Source: Atherix ibis
Lineage: Eukaryota; Arthropoda; Insecta; Diptera; Athericidae
Assembly (NCBI GenBank): GCA_958298945.1
Contig: OY282606.1
Coordinates: forward strand, 50,295,920 to 50,359,919
Length of the DNA stretch: 64,000 nucleotides
Reading direction: 5' to 3'
Both the position numbers and the translations under genes were made by a program. Every line of letters begins with the position of its first letter. The stretch's first letter is position 1. Shown in pieces: positions 10,549 through 21,849 of the stretch. Below the pieces are notes generated by a model, which did not search any database, was not told the origin of the DNA, and saw only the letters and a program-made list of their open reading frames with translations.

Positions 10549-11760
10549 CCAGGTGTATATCCGCTGTTTGGTCATAGTTGGCGTGAGTGAGCGTATTAAG
10601 ATACCATGGGCACGACATACTTTTTTTTATGAGTTTGACATCTGTCAACATTAATTGGTGTAGATTGTTGTACAACAACATACATTTTTCCTTTGGTAAT
10701 CATGTCTAATTTTGTGCCAGAAAAAGAGCATATTCGGGAAGCTCTGCTTTTCTGCTTCAATTTGAAGAAATCGGCTCCCGAATAACATTGAATGTTTATG
10801 GAGGCCTATGGTGACAGTGCTTTATCGGTAAGAACATGCCGAGATTGGTTTTGTTGTGAAAATCGGCTTAGGAAGGTTGAGGACTATCAATTGCAGGCTC
10901 TTTTGGACGAATACGATACCCAATCGTAAAAAATGCTCGCCGAGCAATTGGGTGTTACTCAACTAGACATTTCAATGCGTCTGCATGCCATGAAGAAGAT
11001 TGAAAAGATCGGAAAATGGGTGCCGCATGAATTGGAGCGACGCCAAAACACTTGCGAAATCTTGCTCGCCAGACAAAAAAGAGTCGTTCCTGAATCGGAT
11101 TATGACAGGCGATGAAAAATTGATATATTTCGAGGATCCTAAACGCAAGAAATCGTGGGTTCATCCCGGCCAACCATCAACATCTTTCCCAAGACCAAAT
11201 CGCTTCGGACGGAAGACGATGGTGTGCGTTTGGTGGGATCAGCAGGTTATCGTCTACTATGAGATGTTGAAACCTGGTGAAACTGTCAATGCCCATCGCT
11301 ACCACCAACAACTGATCAAATTGCACCATGCTCTCCGTGAACAAAGGGCGGATTATCAACAAAGACATGACAAGCTGATTTTGCTCCACGACAACGCACC
11401 ATCGCACACGTCAAAAATTGTCCGAAACTACTTGGAGACACTCAACTGGGAGGTGCTACCTCAGCCCGCTTATTCACCACACATAGCCTCTTTCGACTAC
11501 CACCTGCTTTTATCGATGGCTCACGCGCTGACTGAGCAGCACTTCGATTCTTACGAAGACATCCGAAAATGGATTGATGAGTGGTTTGCCTCGAAAGAGA
11601 AGGATTTTTTTTGGCGTGGTATCTACAAATTGACCGAGAGATTGGAAAAATGTGCAGCTAGCGAGGGCAATTACTTTGAATAAATTTGTTTTTGCTTTCT
11701 ATGAAAAAAAGCATGTGTTTTTTTGACTAAAAAACAGCGGATTTAAGCTTATACACCTGG
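10549..11760 (+). mobile_element. Mos1-like mariner (mauritiana subfamily), copy 1
   Basis: Left end CCAGGTGTATATCCGCTGTT after TA at 10,547-10,548; right end, inward on the minus strand, CCAGGTGTATAAGCTTAAAT. The left end lacks the 9 bp AAGCTTAAA present in the other copies. Both sides are Jockey sequence, so it is a clean insertion into a retrotransposon. The right TA has mutated to TC. Confidence 0.9.
10702..11683 (+). pseudogene. Mos1-like transposase, DD34D, broken
   Basis: ATG at 10,702 begins MSNFVPEKEHIREALLFCFN, matching the start of the Mos1 family. Stops appear near residues 28-30 and at 10,928. Second helix-turn-helix: MLAEQLGVTQLDISMRL. Linker: GKWVPHELE. A frameshift near 11,080 moves the rest into the frame ending at 11,683. 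Catalytic motifs: MTGDEKLIYF, LLHDNAPSHTS, and a third motif altered to SPHIASFDYHL that keeps its aspartate. The spacing is 34 residues. The C-terminus EGNYFE is normal. The catalytic half is otherwise open; the N-terminal half is dead. Confidence 0.9.
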
Positions 11761-11904
11761 TCAGAATTTCTAGGTAACGTCTGTTAGCCTCAACTCTTTT
11801 TAGTCTAGTATGTGGGTTCCATGTTAGTCTCTTGTCCAGGTGATGTGCCAAATAACGTACTTTATCATATTGTGGAATCATGTTGCTATTAAGTTAAAAA
11901 GGGA
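11761..11904 (-). mobile_element. Jockey RT segment adjoining Mos1-like copy 1
   Basis: Minus-strand peptide KVRYLAHHLDKRLTWNPHTR followed by EANRRYLEILT. It differs at only two of about 128 bases from the plus-strand Jockey segment at 15,654-15,781, which also ends in a Mos1-like mariner at the same point. Confidence 0.85.
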
Positions 11905-11921
11905 TAACTTAATAGCAACAT
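11880..11921. repeat. 17-bp perfect inverted repeat, 8-nt loop
   Basis: 11,880-11,896 and 11,905-11,921 are exact reverse complements. The sequence is Jockey (compare 15,648-15,665), so a piece of Jockey has been copied back on itself at a breakpoint, directly before the mariner-end palindrome. Confidence 0.9.
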
Positions 11922-12127
11922 AAAATCTGCTATTTTTTAGTCAAAAAAAACACATATTTTTTCGTAGAAAAGAAAAACAAATTTATTCAAAGTACTTGCC
12001 CTCGCTAGCTACAGCAATTGTGTAGCTAGCGAGGGCAAGTACTTTGAATAAATTTGTTTTTCTTTTCTATAAAAAAATATGTTTTTTTTTTGACTAAAAA
12101 ACAGCAGATTTTAGCTTATACACATGG
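11922..12127. mobile_element. Palindrome of two Mos1-like mariner 3' ends (fold-back, MITE-like)
   Basis: 11,922-12,013 and 12,021-12,112 are inverted copies about 92 bp long around a 7-nt centre. Each arm is the last part of the Mos1-like element (the GCGAGGGCAAGTACTTTGAA stop region, poly-T run and GACTAAAAAACAGC end). The right arm continues into the terminal repeat TAGCTTATACACATGG and a TA at 12,128-12,129. The left arm lacks its outermost 15 bp or so and is joined to Jockey sequence. Confidence 0.85.
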
Positions 12128-12299
12128 TAGGGAAAACCATTTAGAAGATACTCCTGCTAACCAGAATTTGATGCCAAATTTATCTCGTTTATTCGGCATG
12201 TATTAAGTAAATGGCCACCTGGCGGCTTTAGTTGAGAACAATTGCTCATCGACTGTTATATTATCCCCCGTTTTATAATTAGCCTGGGGCTATTCTTAA

Positions 12300-12860
12300 T
12301 AAATTTTTCCCATACTCTTGAAATCAGGGCAAATTTCTCTTTTTTCAATCGTTCATTTCGTTCATTTTTCTTATCAAAACGTACCATATAAATCGAAGTA
12401 TTTGCCTGAACTTATCTCTGCAGATTGTTCGGGGAAAAAAAGGATGGCCCCACTTCTTAGACCATAAATAAGAACACTTCAAATTTCTTGTCTCATAAGC
12501 TGCTCTAGTGTACAAAATTCCTACAAAGACCCATAATTGCGATTTTGTTACTGTACATTCTTTTTTTAAAACTTTACGAGCTTCGAGTTCAGTCCATGAT
12601 TCCATTATATTTTCATCAATTATCAAATAAATAATATTTCTTTTGGCATAGGAAGTTGGCCCTGAGACATCTTTAAATTTGGTATGACCGGGAAATCTAC
12701 CCCATCAGCAGCTTTTTGTGTTAAAATTCCTTCATTAGCAGATCTATCTGCAGTGTTTAATTCACTTTTCGTTTCAAAATCTGAAATATATCGTACTCTC
12801 TTTTTATAACGATCACTATCACTTGATTCACTTTCATATAGAAAAAATAATTAATTAATC
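12300..12860 (-). pseudogene. piggyBac-type transposase N-terminal fragment
   Basis: The minus strand (12,626-12,345 as one open frame) has IMESWTELEARKVLKKE, KSQLWVFVGILYTRA and SYLWSKKWGHPFF, then DKFRQILRFIW, the block before the first catalytic aspartate of the piggyBac family. A serine/acid-rich N-terminal lead-in (ESESSDSDRYKKRVRYISDF-like) continues up to about 12,850, and EKFALISRVWEKFI continues below 12,345 in another frame. The catalytic core and ends are missing. piggyBac enzymes cut and paste at TTAA; no flanking TTAA pair could be matched. Confidence 0.75.
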
Positions 12861-12869
12861 AATTTGACT

Positions 12870-14600
12870 CAAATCCGCCCAAATAAGTACATATGGATTT
12901 TTGGAATTAAGGAGTGTGGAGGGGAAGGAATTAGTATTTAGAATTAGTAAAACCAACTAATCAGAAACCTTATACAAATCTAAGAAGTTTTTAGAAATTG
13001 TCAAACTTTCAAATAATAGTAAGTGTAATAATTTCTCAGATTTAACAATAAAGAATTAATTATTACTGATAGAAGAAAATCATTTTTACCTATGCAAAAA
13101 TCCACGAAATTATTATCTAAAATTGAATTGAAATGTTTTTAATTTTCTAATAAGTGTAGTTATCACTAAATTTTCAAAACTAATTAGTCACATCTATCCC
13201 CTTTAAAACTTCTATAATATAGTTTAAGAAAATTTCGATATCACTCAATTGAATAATATGAAATCGATTTAATTGAAAGCCGCACAAATATGAAGTATGA
13301 ACAACGTAGTAGCGTTAAAAGCAAAAAAAAACCGAAAAGTTATCAATAACAGCAGGAAAGAAGGGAACCTTTTATGAAAGGAATTCGAATCGGATAGGAA
13401 TTGATTCCTGAAAGCCGTTCGCACTCTCCGCGATTGGCATGAAAAATGACCTCAAATTGATTTCAATACTCGGCGCATATAATTAATGATAAATGCAGTC
13501 AGAACTTCATGAAGGAGAGATAGTCATACGGTTAGAATTCCATTTCATATGTCCACACTTTGGTGAGGGGTAAATGAAAAATCCTTCAAAAGGACTATGC
13601 AAACGCAAATAGAAAATTCTGAAACAGTTGCTGAAACACTAGACATATTTTTGTGAGAGAAAAAAGAAAATTTTAAATAGCTTTCTTTGGATAACAACAA
13701 AGGCTACATAAAAATTAGGGGTGGCGATCGTTTCATGTGAAATTCCTTTCGAGTTTTATTTTTAATTTTGGAAGAAAATAGTGATGCGTCGCAATCGTGT
13801 AAAAAGGAATAAAGCACAAGATATTTAATACCGAATATTCTATATTCAGAAATTTATACTGTAATTTTGTAGGGGAAAATTATTATTTTTAGTGCAGGCA
13901 TTTTTACAACACAATCCAATCGATTTCTTTTGATAAGTACTGTTCGAGAAGCCAATATATCGGATTAAATGGGCCACACTTTAATCATATTATATATTAT
14001 ATAGCATATAAAGTTTATTATTGGCCGATATTATTGCCATAACTAATGCAAATTATAGTCCTTTGTTGATAAATTCAACGTCATGGCTCAGAAATGTTTA
14101 AATATACAAATTATTCATAAGAGAGTCAGGACGATGATCCTCATGATTAGAGAGGATTTAATCAAGTTTTAGCTTAACCAAATCGACCTGTCCATAGGCT
14201 ATCTAAAAAACTATTCACAAGTGCTGAATTTGTAAAGTAAAAAATTGATAAAGTACCGAAACAAAAAAAAAAAAAAAACTTGCTCGATGATTATACAAGG
14301 GTGCGCGAATCAATTTATAATGAAAGCAACCTCTTGAAATGGTGTCGGTCGAAATGAAGCCATTAACTTTGGCTCAAAATGATAGGCACTTTTCTCTTTC
14401 CGCACCCAAAACCGAATGTTAAACATAGCATTTTTAAGGGTAATTGATCAATTATAAAATCATCTTAAATGTTGAATTATTTATAGGAGCAATTTCTAAT
14501 AACATTTTAATTTGACGGCTTAAATAAAATATAAAAATATTGAATATATGTGCATATTTTTGAAGTTATTATTTTGTTATAAACATTTTTTTTTTAAATT
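12870..14600. other. AT-rich intergenic sequence
   Basis: No gene or transposon recognised. It holds homopolymer A/T runs and one fairly long poly-A at about 14,263-14,278. Confidence 0.5.
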
Positions 14601-14604
14601 TCTT

Positions 14605-15781
14605 TTATATTTCTTTATGGGAAGCTACTAGACGAATACTCTCGTACAAAAGAACATTACACCCACTGGAAAAAAATGACGGTAACTGCCCAAAAACAGA
14701 TAAAGAAAAAGCTGAAATATTTGCGAAATATTTGGTAAATACTTTTGCTCCACTTGATGATTTAGAAGACAAATCGCATACTAACAAAATCATCGCAGAA
14801 CTAATGTTCCCAATCCCTATGAGTCTTCCTCATAAAAATTTTAAGCCATCGGAAATTAAATCGACTATTCTCCGTGTTCCCAATAAAAAAGCTCCTGGTT
14901 ATGATCTAATAACAGCTCCTATTTTAGAGCAAATTTCCTGAAAAGCTTTAGTTTAAATAACATACAATTTTAATAGTATCCTTCGTACAACCTGTTTTAC
15001 TTTACTCTGGAAATTTACTGTCATTAAAATGATTCCTAAACCAAATAACCCATTAATTCTCCTTCCTCCCATAGACCTATCAGCCTCATACCAATTTTTG
15101 GTAAGATTTTTAAAAAACCCCTATTAAAACGACTCTAGTCAGACCTAGTTAATGATATGAACACTACACAATCCAGCAATGCCATCGCATTGTTGATCAT
15201 ATTGCATCCTATTGCCCAGGAGTATTTTTAGATATCTCCCAAGCTTTTTATCGTGTGTGGCATCCTGGCTTCCTTTGAAAATTCAAGAGGTTTTTTCCTT
15301 TAACATACTACCTTATCATAAATTCATATCTCTCCCAACATCAATTTCCAAGTTGCAATTAACTCAGAATCCTCGGAAATATATCCTATTCCAGCCGAAG
15401 TCACACAAGGCAGTATTCTTGGTCCCATTTTATATAATATTTATACACATGCCATCCCAACTGATCCTTATACTATCATTGCTACTTATTTGCCACCCAT
15501 ACCAATCCTGACATAAATTTCAACAATTTACAATTCCAGATTCACAACCCTCAATCCTGGTTTAAGAGATGGTGGGTGAAGGTAAATGAACAGAAGAGTA
15601 CTCCACATTACTTTCACACTTTGTCAAGGAAAACCTACCCCTTTTTAACTTAATAGCAACATGATTCCACAATATGATAAAGTACGTTATTTGGCACATT
15701 ACCTGGACAAGAGACTAACATGGAACCCACATACTAGACTAAAAAGAGTTGAGGCTAACAGACGTTACCTAGAAATTCTTA
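14605..15781 (+). mobile_element. Jockey-clade element, 5'-truncated, ends at a Mos1-like insertion
   Basis: Starts abruptly with LWEATRRILSYKRTLHPLEK, the lead-in to the RT, then FKPSEIKSTILRVPNKKAPG (about 14,836-14,895). RT blocks follow with frameshifts: VIKMIPKPNNP, an SQAFYRVWHP-like motif A, and GSILGPILYNIYTHAIP. It ends with KVRYLAHYLDKRLTW and RRYLEILT at 15,781. The FADD box is deleted; the copy at 41,373-42,520 has a similar deletion, so the two belong to one already defective subfamily. Confidence 0.85.
14640..15781 (+). pseudogene. Jockey reverse transcriptase (multiply broken)
   Basis: The longest open piece, 14,732-14,941, carries the conserved NKKAPGYDLITAPILEQIS segment, then a TGA replaces the next codon. 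Later pieces (15,212-15,511 and 15,661-15,793) are in different frames. Motif A aspartates are lost (AFYRVW for AFDRVW) and YADD is absent, so the polymerase could not work. Confidence 0.75.
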
Positions 15782-17055
15782 CCAGGTGTAAAAGCTTAAA
15801 TCCGCTGTTTTTTAGTCAAAAAAACACATGGTTTTTTTCATAGAAAGCAGAAACAAATTTATTTATGCCCTCGCTAGCTATACATTTTTCCCATCTCTCG
15901 GGCACTTTGTGGTTATCATGCCAAAAAAATTCCTTCTCTTTCGAGGCAAACCACTCATCAAGCCATTTTCGGATGTCTTCGTAAGAATCGAAGTGCTGCT
16001 CAGTGAGCGCGTGGCCCATCGACGAAAACAGGTGGTAGTCGGAAGGCGCCAGATCTGGTGAATAAGCGGGGTGGGGTAGAACCTCCGAGTTGAGTGTCTC
16101 CAAGTAGTTTCGGACCATTTTTGACGTATGCGATGGTGCGTTGTCGTGGAGGAAAATCAGCTTGTCATGTCTTTGTTGAAATCCGTCCTCTTTTCACGCA
16201 GAGCACGGTGCAATTTGATCAGTTGTTGGTGGTAGCGCTGGGCATTGACAGTTTCACCAGGTTTCAACATCTTATAGTAGACGATATCCTGCTGATCCCA
16301 TCAAACGCACAGCATCGTCTTCCGTCCGAAGCGATTTGGTCTTGGGGAAGATGTTGATGGTTGGCCGGGATCAACCCACGATTTCTTACGTTTAAGATTC
16401 TCGAAATATATCCACTTTTCATCGCCTGTCACAATCCGATGCAGGAACGACTTTCTTTTTTGTCTGGCGAGCAAGATTTCGCAAGTGTTTGGCGTCGCTC
16501 CATCTGCCTATCGTTCAATTCATGCGGCACCTATTTTCCGATTTTTTCAATCTTCCCCATGGCACGAAGACGTATGGAAATGGCTGCTTGAGTAACACTC
16601 AATGGCTCCGCGAGAATTTTTTACGATTGGGTATCGTCTTCGTCCAAAAGAGTCTGCAATTGATGGTCCTCAACCTTCCTAGACCGATTTCCACGCTTCT
16701 TGTTCCACAAGTCAAAATTGCCATCTTTGAACTGACGAAACCAATCTCGGCACGTTGTTTCCGATAAAGCACTGTCACCAAAGGCCTCCATAAACATTTA
16801 AAGCGATTCGGCAGGCGATTTTTTCAAATTGAAGCAGAAAAGCAGAGCTTTCCGAATATGCTCTCTTTCTGGCACAAAACTAGACATGATTACCAAAGGA
16901 AAAAAATTATGTTGTTATAATAAATTGCTAACAATGTGCACTGATTAATGTTGACAGATGTTTAACTCATAAAAAAAAGGATGTCGTCCATGGTATCTTA
17001 ATACTCTTACTCACGCTATTTATTACCAAACAGCGAATTTAAGCTTATACACCTT
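15782..17055 (-). mobile_element. Mos1-like mariner, copy 2, same Jockey site as copy 1
   Basis: The left end follows TA (15,780-15,781) with CCAGGTGTAAAAGCTTAAAT. The right end near 17,055 reads TTTAAGCTTATACACCT and then leaves the consensus, so the last bases and the right Jockey flank are lost. Relative orientation of mariner to Jockey is the same (antiparallel) as at 10,549-11,904, but the whole pair is inverted. Confidence 0.85.
15855..16887 (-). pseudogene. Mos1-like transposase remnant, copy 2
   Basis: Begins at an ATG whose complement is at 16,885-16,887. The piece at 16,118-15,816 reads NYLETLNSEVLPHPAYSPDL, then APSDYHLFSSMGHALTEQ, including the third catalytic aspartate, and WLDEWFASKEKEFFW. 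Upstream parts are recognisable only in shifting frames (pieces equivalent to KWVPHELNDRQ, PGQPSTSSPRPN and CVWWDQQ). More mutated than copy 1. Confidence 0.8.
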
Positions 17056-18405
17056 TTACGAAAACTATCTTTAAAACTACACATAGTAGCGTTTATTCTC
17101 AATTACTTCTATGAGAATCTCAACAAATTCGATAAAGTTCTTAAAATATTCCGTTTCTACTTTTGCCTATACCTTCTCAAGACGCGTGAAAAACCGTCGC
17201 CATTTTTATTCCTTTACTATTATTAGGGTACTATAATAATATGGTTTTATGAATTTATTTGCTAAAAGAAAATACCGTCCGTATTTACCGAAAGAAAGTC
17301 TATTTGATGTGAACAGTAAAGGTGGCCGATTTTTTACATCAGTAAATTTTTATTTGATTATTTTTAGCCGATCTATGAGAACTTAATAATATTTGGGACT
17401 TATAAGAAAATTAAAAGAGAAAAAAGGAGTAATTTTTTGAAGGAAGAAAAAGAGAGTATTTTTTAGAATATTTCTAATTGTTCAAAGTTGGTTTATTTAA
17501 ATATCGTCTCAATAATTTATTCTGTATTTTTATACGCGTATTCAATGTGTTTTTTTTTTTTGTAAGGACTTTTGAGCAATTTCATTTTTTTGAAGATTTC
17601 TCAGCTTATAAAAAGAAATTTTGGAGACAAATGTGTAGAAAGTAATAAAATAAGGGATACAAAAATGAAGGGAAGAAAAATTACAATACTTCGAAAAGCA
17701 ATATAAACTGTCAATTTATTAGCGTAATTACTTGAAAACTATTGCTTAAAAGGTAGCGATAGAATTCCACGAATATTCGATGGAGAGTCGCACGTCCTCC
17801 TGGAATTTTTACAGAGCATATATAAACTGCACAATTATTGCCCCTCGTTATGTAGTAAAGTAATTCTTGAGATTCTTCTATTGCTCTTAGACCTTCAAAG
17901 TTCAACGAATAGTACCTAGGTTTAGAATGTTTTTTTTTTCGATATTAAGATGATTACTATGAAAAGGAAGATGCCTGATGCCAAATGCTTAATGGTCTAT
18001 TACTGGTCACTTTACCGATTGCCGGTTGCTGCCAGCATTTAGAGACCTTCGACCGTGTCATAAAATTTAATTATTTTGAAAGAAAAGTCAATATTAGTAG
18101 CTAAGATTATTCGCTCTACAAACAAATCCAGAGGTGGCCTTTAACTACTAATAGGCGGACCCAGGGTAGCTGATAGTTTACTTAGCGAGGATTTTTCCAG
18201 TAAAAACTATTAAATATTCAGTTTATTAATCTTGCATGCTCTTGAATTGTGTTGCTCCAATATTTATTATTGAGAATATATGGTTTTCTTTATTAAAAAA
18301 ATTACTCATAATATAATTAATTTATTAATAACATTATACGATAGAATGTTTTTTTATTTTTAAATGAATTAATTGAAAAAAAATCGTATTTTAATTAATA
18401 ATATA
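17056..18405. other. AT-rich intergenic sequence
   Basis: Nothing recognised. 17,940-18,190 is less AT-rich but has no open frame of note. Confidence 0.5.
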
Positions 18406-19653
18406 CGAGGTCTGTTCAAAAAGTATCGCGAATTTTAAATTTCCACGGGTTACGTATATTCGATTTTTGATTTTTGTGTGGCATTATGTTGGTACTCATG
18501 TCTCTCACTTATGCCGACAACTTTTTCGGCCATTTTGTATGTTCAGTTAATTTTTACAGCTGCTTTGCTTGCACGTGTTTTGCCTCGTCTGCGATTTTTG
18601 CCCATTCCAAAAAATGGATCAAAGAATCTGTATCAAATTTTGTGTGAAAAACAAAATTAATTGCGCGGACGCATTCCGAATGTTGACTATGGCATATGGT
18701 GAAGCTACCTTGGATGTTCTCAGAGGGCCGAGAAGATGTGAACGATGAAAAGCGTGCCGAGCACATCAACAACAGACGAAAACATTGATGAAGTAAAGAA
18801 AATAGTATGGGCCAATCGTCGAATCACCGTTAGAGAAATTGCTGAGGACTTAAACATATCGACTGGCTCGTGATATTCGATTTTTACCAATGGTCTGGTC
18901 GTGAGACGGGTCGCCGCGATATTCGTACCAAAATTGCTCAATTTCGACCAAAAACATCATCGCATTAACATTGCTAAGGAGCTGTTGGACCAAATTTGCT
19001 CCAGAGGGTCATAACTGGTACCAAACCATGGGTTTATAGTTGTGACGTGAAAACCAAAGCTCGATCATCCCAATGGAAGCTGCCGCACGAGACAAGACCG
19101 AAAAAAGAGCACCAAGTTCGGTGGAATGTAAAGGTTTTGCTTACAGTTTTCTTCGATTGCAGGGGCGTGGTGCATCATGAGTTTTTCCCACAGGGTAGAA
19201 CGGTCAATAAGAAATATTACCTGCAAGTTATGCGCAAATTGCGCTAAGCAATCCGCCAGAAATGCCCGAATTTTTGGAAGAACAAAAATTGGCTTTTGCT
19301 TCATGATAACGCCCCTGCTCACGCATCGTTGCTTGTGAGTGAATTTTTTGCCAAAAACAACACACTAATAATGCCGCAGCCACCGTATTCCCTAGATCTG
19401 GCCCCCAGTGACTTTTTCTTGTTCCCGAAACAGATTCTTTGATACATTTTTTGGAATGGGCAAAAATCGAAAACGAGCCAAAACACGTGCAAGCAAAGCA
19501 GCTGTCAAAAATTAACTGAACATTCAAAATGGCCAAACTTGTCGGCATAAGTGAGAGACATAAGTACCAACATAATGCCACACAAAAATCAAAAATCGAA
19601 TATACGTAACCCGCGGAAATTCAAAATTCACGATACTTTTTGAACAGACCTCG
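18406..19653 (+). mobile_element. Long-TIR (fold-back) mariner, full unit
   Basis: Bounded by TA at 18,404-18,405 and 19,654-19,655. Both ends begin CGAGGTCTGTTCAAAAAGTA read inward. The inverted identity continues for about 225 bp: 18,406-18,631 against 19,430-19,653. The arm contains the 5' leader and the first codons of the transposase (complement of ATGGATCAAAGAATCTGT), so the right end is an inverted copy of the left end and not a normal 3' end. The transposase 3' third is missing. Confidence 0.9.
18614..19440 (+). pseudogene. mariner transposase lacking its C-terminal third
   Basis: ATG at 18,614 (MDQRICIKFCVKNKINCADA), helix-turn-helix region FRMLTMAYGEATLDV and RRITVREIAEDLNISTG in shifted frames, then the catalytic part. 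First motif ITGTKPWVY has lost its aspartate (TGDE in relatives). NVKVLLTVFFDCRGVVHHEF follows, then second motif LLHDNAPAHASLL and third DLAPSDFFLFPK, with 34 residues between the second and third aspartates. Immediately after FPK the sequence switches into the inverted 5' end and stops. Several frameshifts and stops. This would be a nonautonomous copy even if repaired. Confidence 0.85.
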
Positions 19654-19655
19654 TA

Positions 19656-21611
19656 TATTATTGCACGTTACTTAAGTCTAAGTTTTAATGATGATAGTAT
19701 TATTTGGCCTTAGAAGTTATAGTATTTCAAATTATTAGGAAAATAAGTATATTTAAATTTAATTCTAAAAATATTATACTGATGAGTATAAAAAAATACA
19801 ATTTGATTTAATTAATTGTTGAATAACATTTATTAGATAAAAAAAACTAAGCGTAAAATGTTCGGTGTTCCATTAGACCGTGTGACATTTGTGTTAAGCG
19901 TTATTTATTAATTTACTAATTTTCAATCTTAAGTAATCTATCATATTTAGAAATATTTTAAAATTGTTAATAATATATTTTATTAATGATAAATTAATTT
20001 AAACTTTTAAATGAAAAAATAAATTGTTACGCATACTCACTCAGCAGTTATGAACAGAACAGACTATAAAAAAGAAATTCCACAGTTAATAGAGACTTAT
20101 AAAAAGAATTTTTTTTAATTAAAAGGAAATTAATATGAAATTTAAAAATAAAAGTTTGATGGTCGTCTGCCATCAAGTCACGTGGTCACAGCTCCATTTG
20201 TGAATCGGATACATTTTATTGAGTTAGTATGACAGTAATATGGCGGCTTCTATAAGGCCAACTACCATTTATACCGAATTTAATCATTTCCAACTCTTTT
20301 GACATGAAATTTAGGTAAAAAAAAAAGATATATTGCACAGCCCATATATTCTCAATGGTCCGAAACAGTCGCCACATTGCAAACAAATTTGTTTTATCAA
20401 AGAAAGACAACATTCGAAAAATCGTTAAAACAACACAAAATTCTTATTTGATTTGGTTTGTTGTTTCTTATTAATTATATCTATAATAAGAGAGTGTAAT
20501 GGGTAGAGAAGGCAAGGACAAGTATCTTTTTACAAAATTTAAGTATTGTAAATTTATTTTTTATGGTGGATAAGCAGAAAGAGGGAAGGGGGGGGGGATA
20601 TCATTTCCTAATGAAAGATGGTGAATTGTTTACGTTAATCTACCACAAAATACCATATTCAGTCTGAATCTGCAAGACGAAAAAATAAAAAATAAATATT
20701 TTCAAAATGGACTGAGTGTAGAGAATTCCCCCTATTTTAGTCGGTTAGTTCTTAAGGCAAAAGTGTACCTACAAAATTGTTTGGAGCATACATCAAAATG
20801 CCATCATTCAAATTAAAACCATAAAATTCCTCCTTTTATATTTTCTAGAAAAAATTGCCATATCTTTGCCTAATACAAAAAAAAAAATAAACAAACTAAA
20901 AGTTTGTCTTAGCAAAAATGAAATAATTAATGAAATTTTAAATAGAATCTACTTTTTTTTTTATATCTTTTATAGTTGAATTCGATGCGGTGACTATTTA
21001 ATGTTTATGCATATGTGAATTTCGGTAAATTTGCTATGAGTTTTTTTCTTTTTAGGATACATGCAACTGAATGTTTATTTATTATAAAAATAAATCTACT
21101 CTATGTTAATGTGGGTATATTCAAAATACTACAAAAGTAAAAAAAAAGCAAAAGGAAATAAACCGACGATGCACATCTTAAGTCAAAAGCATTTTACAAA
21201 ATTCATATATGGACGCAAATCTGCAAATATTCAAAATGAAACTTTCTCTCGAAATAGGTACCTTTAGCGACATCTTCATTTGAGATTTATGAAATAGAAA
21301 TTGCAAACATTCCCACATTAGGACGCGCAAAAAGCATCCCTTCTTCGAATCAGATTCAATCCTTGACGAAAATCGTAAATACTCCAATCGGAACTTTTCG
21401 TATTATTCTTTTTCCAACTCTAGTATATCGTCAAGTTAGAATATAATAATTATGGAGCACATACCAAATAGATATTTTCATCAATAAAAATTTCTTATTA
21501 AAAGAAATTCACTAAATTTTAATTTTAAATTAAAACAAATCATCGCATTCTCATATGAAAAAAACTGCTCTGCAATAGCAAGCAGAGACAAACACTGAAC
21601 GAATAGCATAG
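19656..21611. other. AT-rich intergenic sequence
   Basis: No gene recognised. Contains a G-homopolymer run of 10 at 20,588-20,597 and long A/T tracts. 20,150-20,420 is less AT-rich with no clear coding signal. Confidence 0.5.
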
Positions 21612-21838
21612 TCAATACACAAACCCACAGCGCAGATGTAAGAATTTGCTGTCGATAATACAGTTTTTAACGTTTGGCTTTTCGTTCAAATGTTCAGTGT
21701 AAGCCATAAGGTGGTAGTTTTCATAATGGATGCGTCGTGTAGCATATCGTTGTGCGGCATTCACACCGTCAGAAAAATGAATACGGTTTGATGGCGAATT
21801 TTGTTGCAATTTCGTTGCGAATTTATGAATCTTTTATT
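21612..21838 (-). CDS. Candidate coding exon, unrecognised
   Basis: The minus strand is open over about 75 codons: FATKLQQNSPSNRIHFSDG, then VNAAQRYATRRIHYENYHLM and a tail ending in a stop at 21,612. It is GC-richer than both flanks and its residue make-up is protein-like. The upstream edge has AG after a T-rich stretch on the minus strand (about 21,835), compatible with a 3' splice site. No domain recognised and no transposon ends nearby. It could be a terminal host exon, a retrotransposon scrap or chance. Confidence 0.3.
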
Positions 21839-21849
21839 AAAACTGTTTT

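Noticed and set aside
10702..11683. A domesticated transposase gene
   Set aside because: Terminal repeats are still present, the N-terminal half has stops and the third catalytic region is altered; it is an ordinary dead copy.
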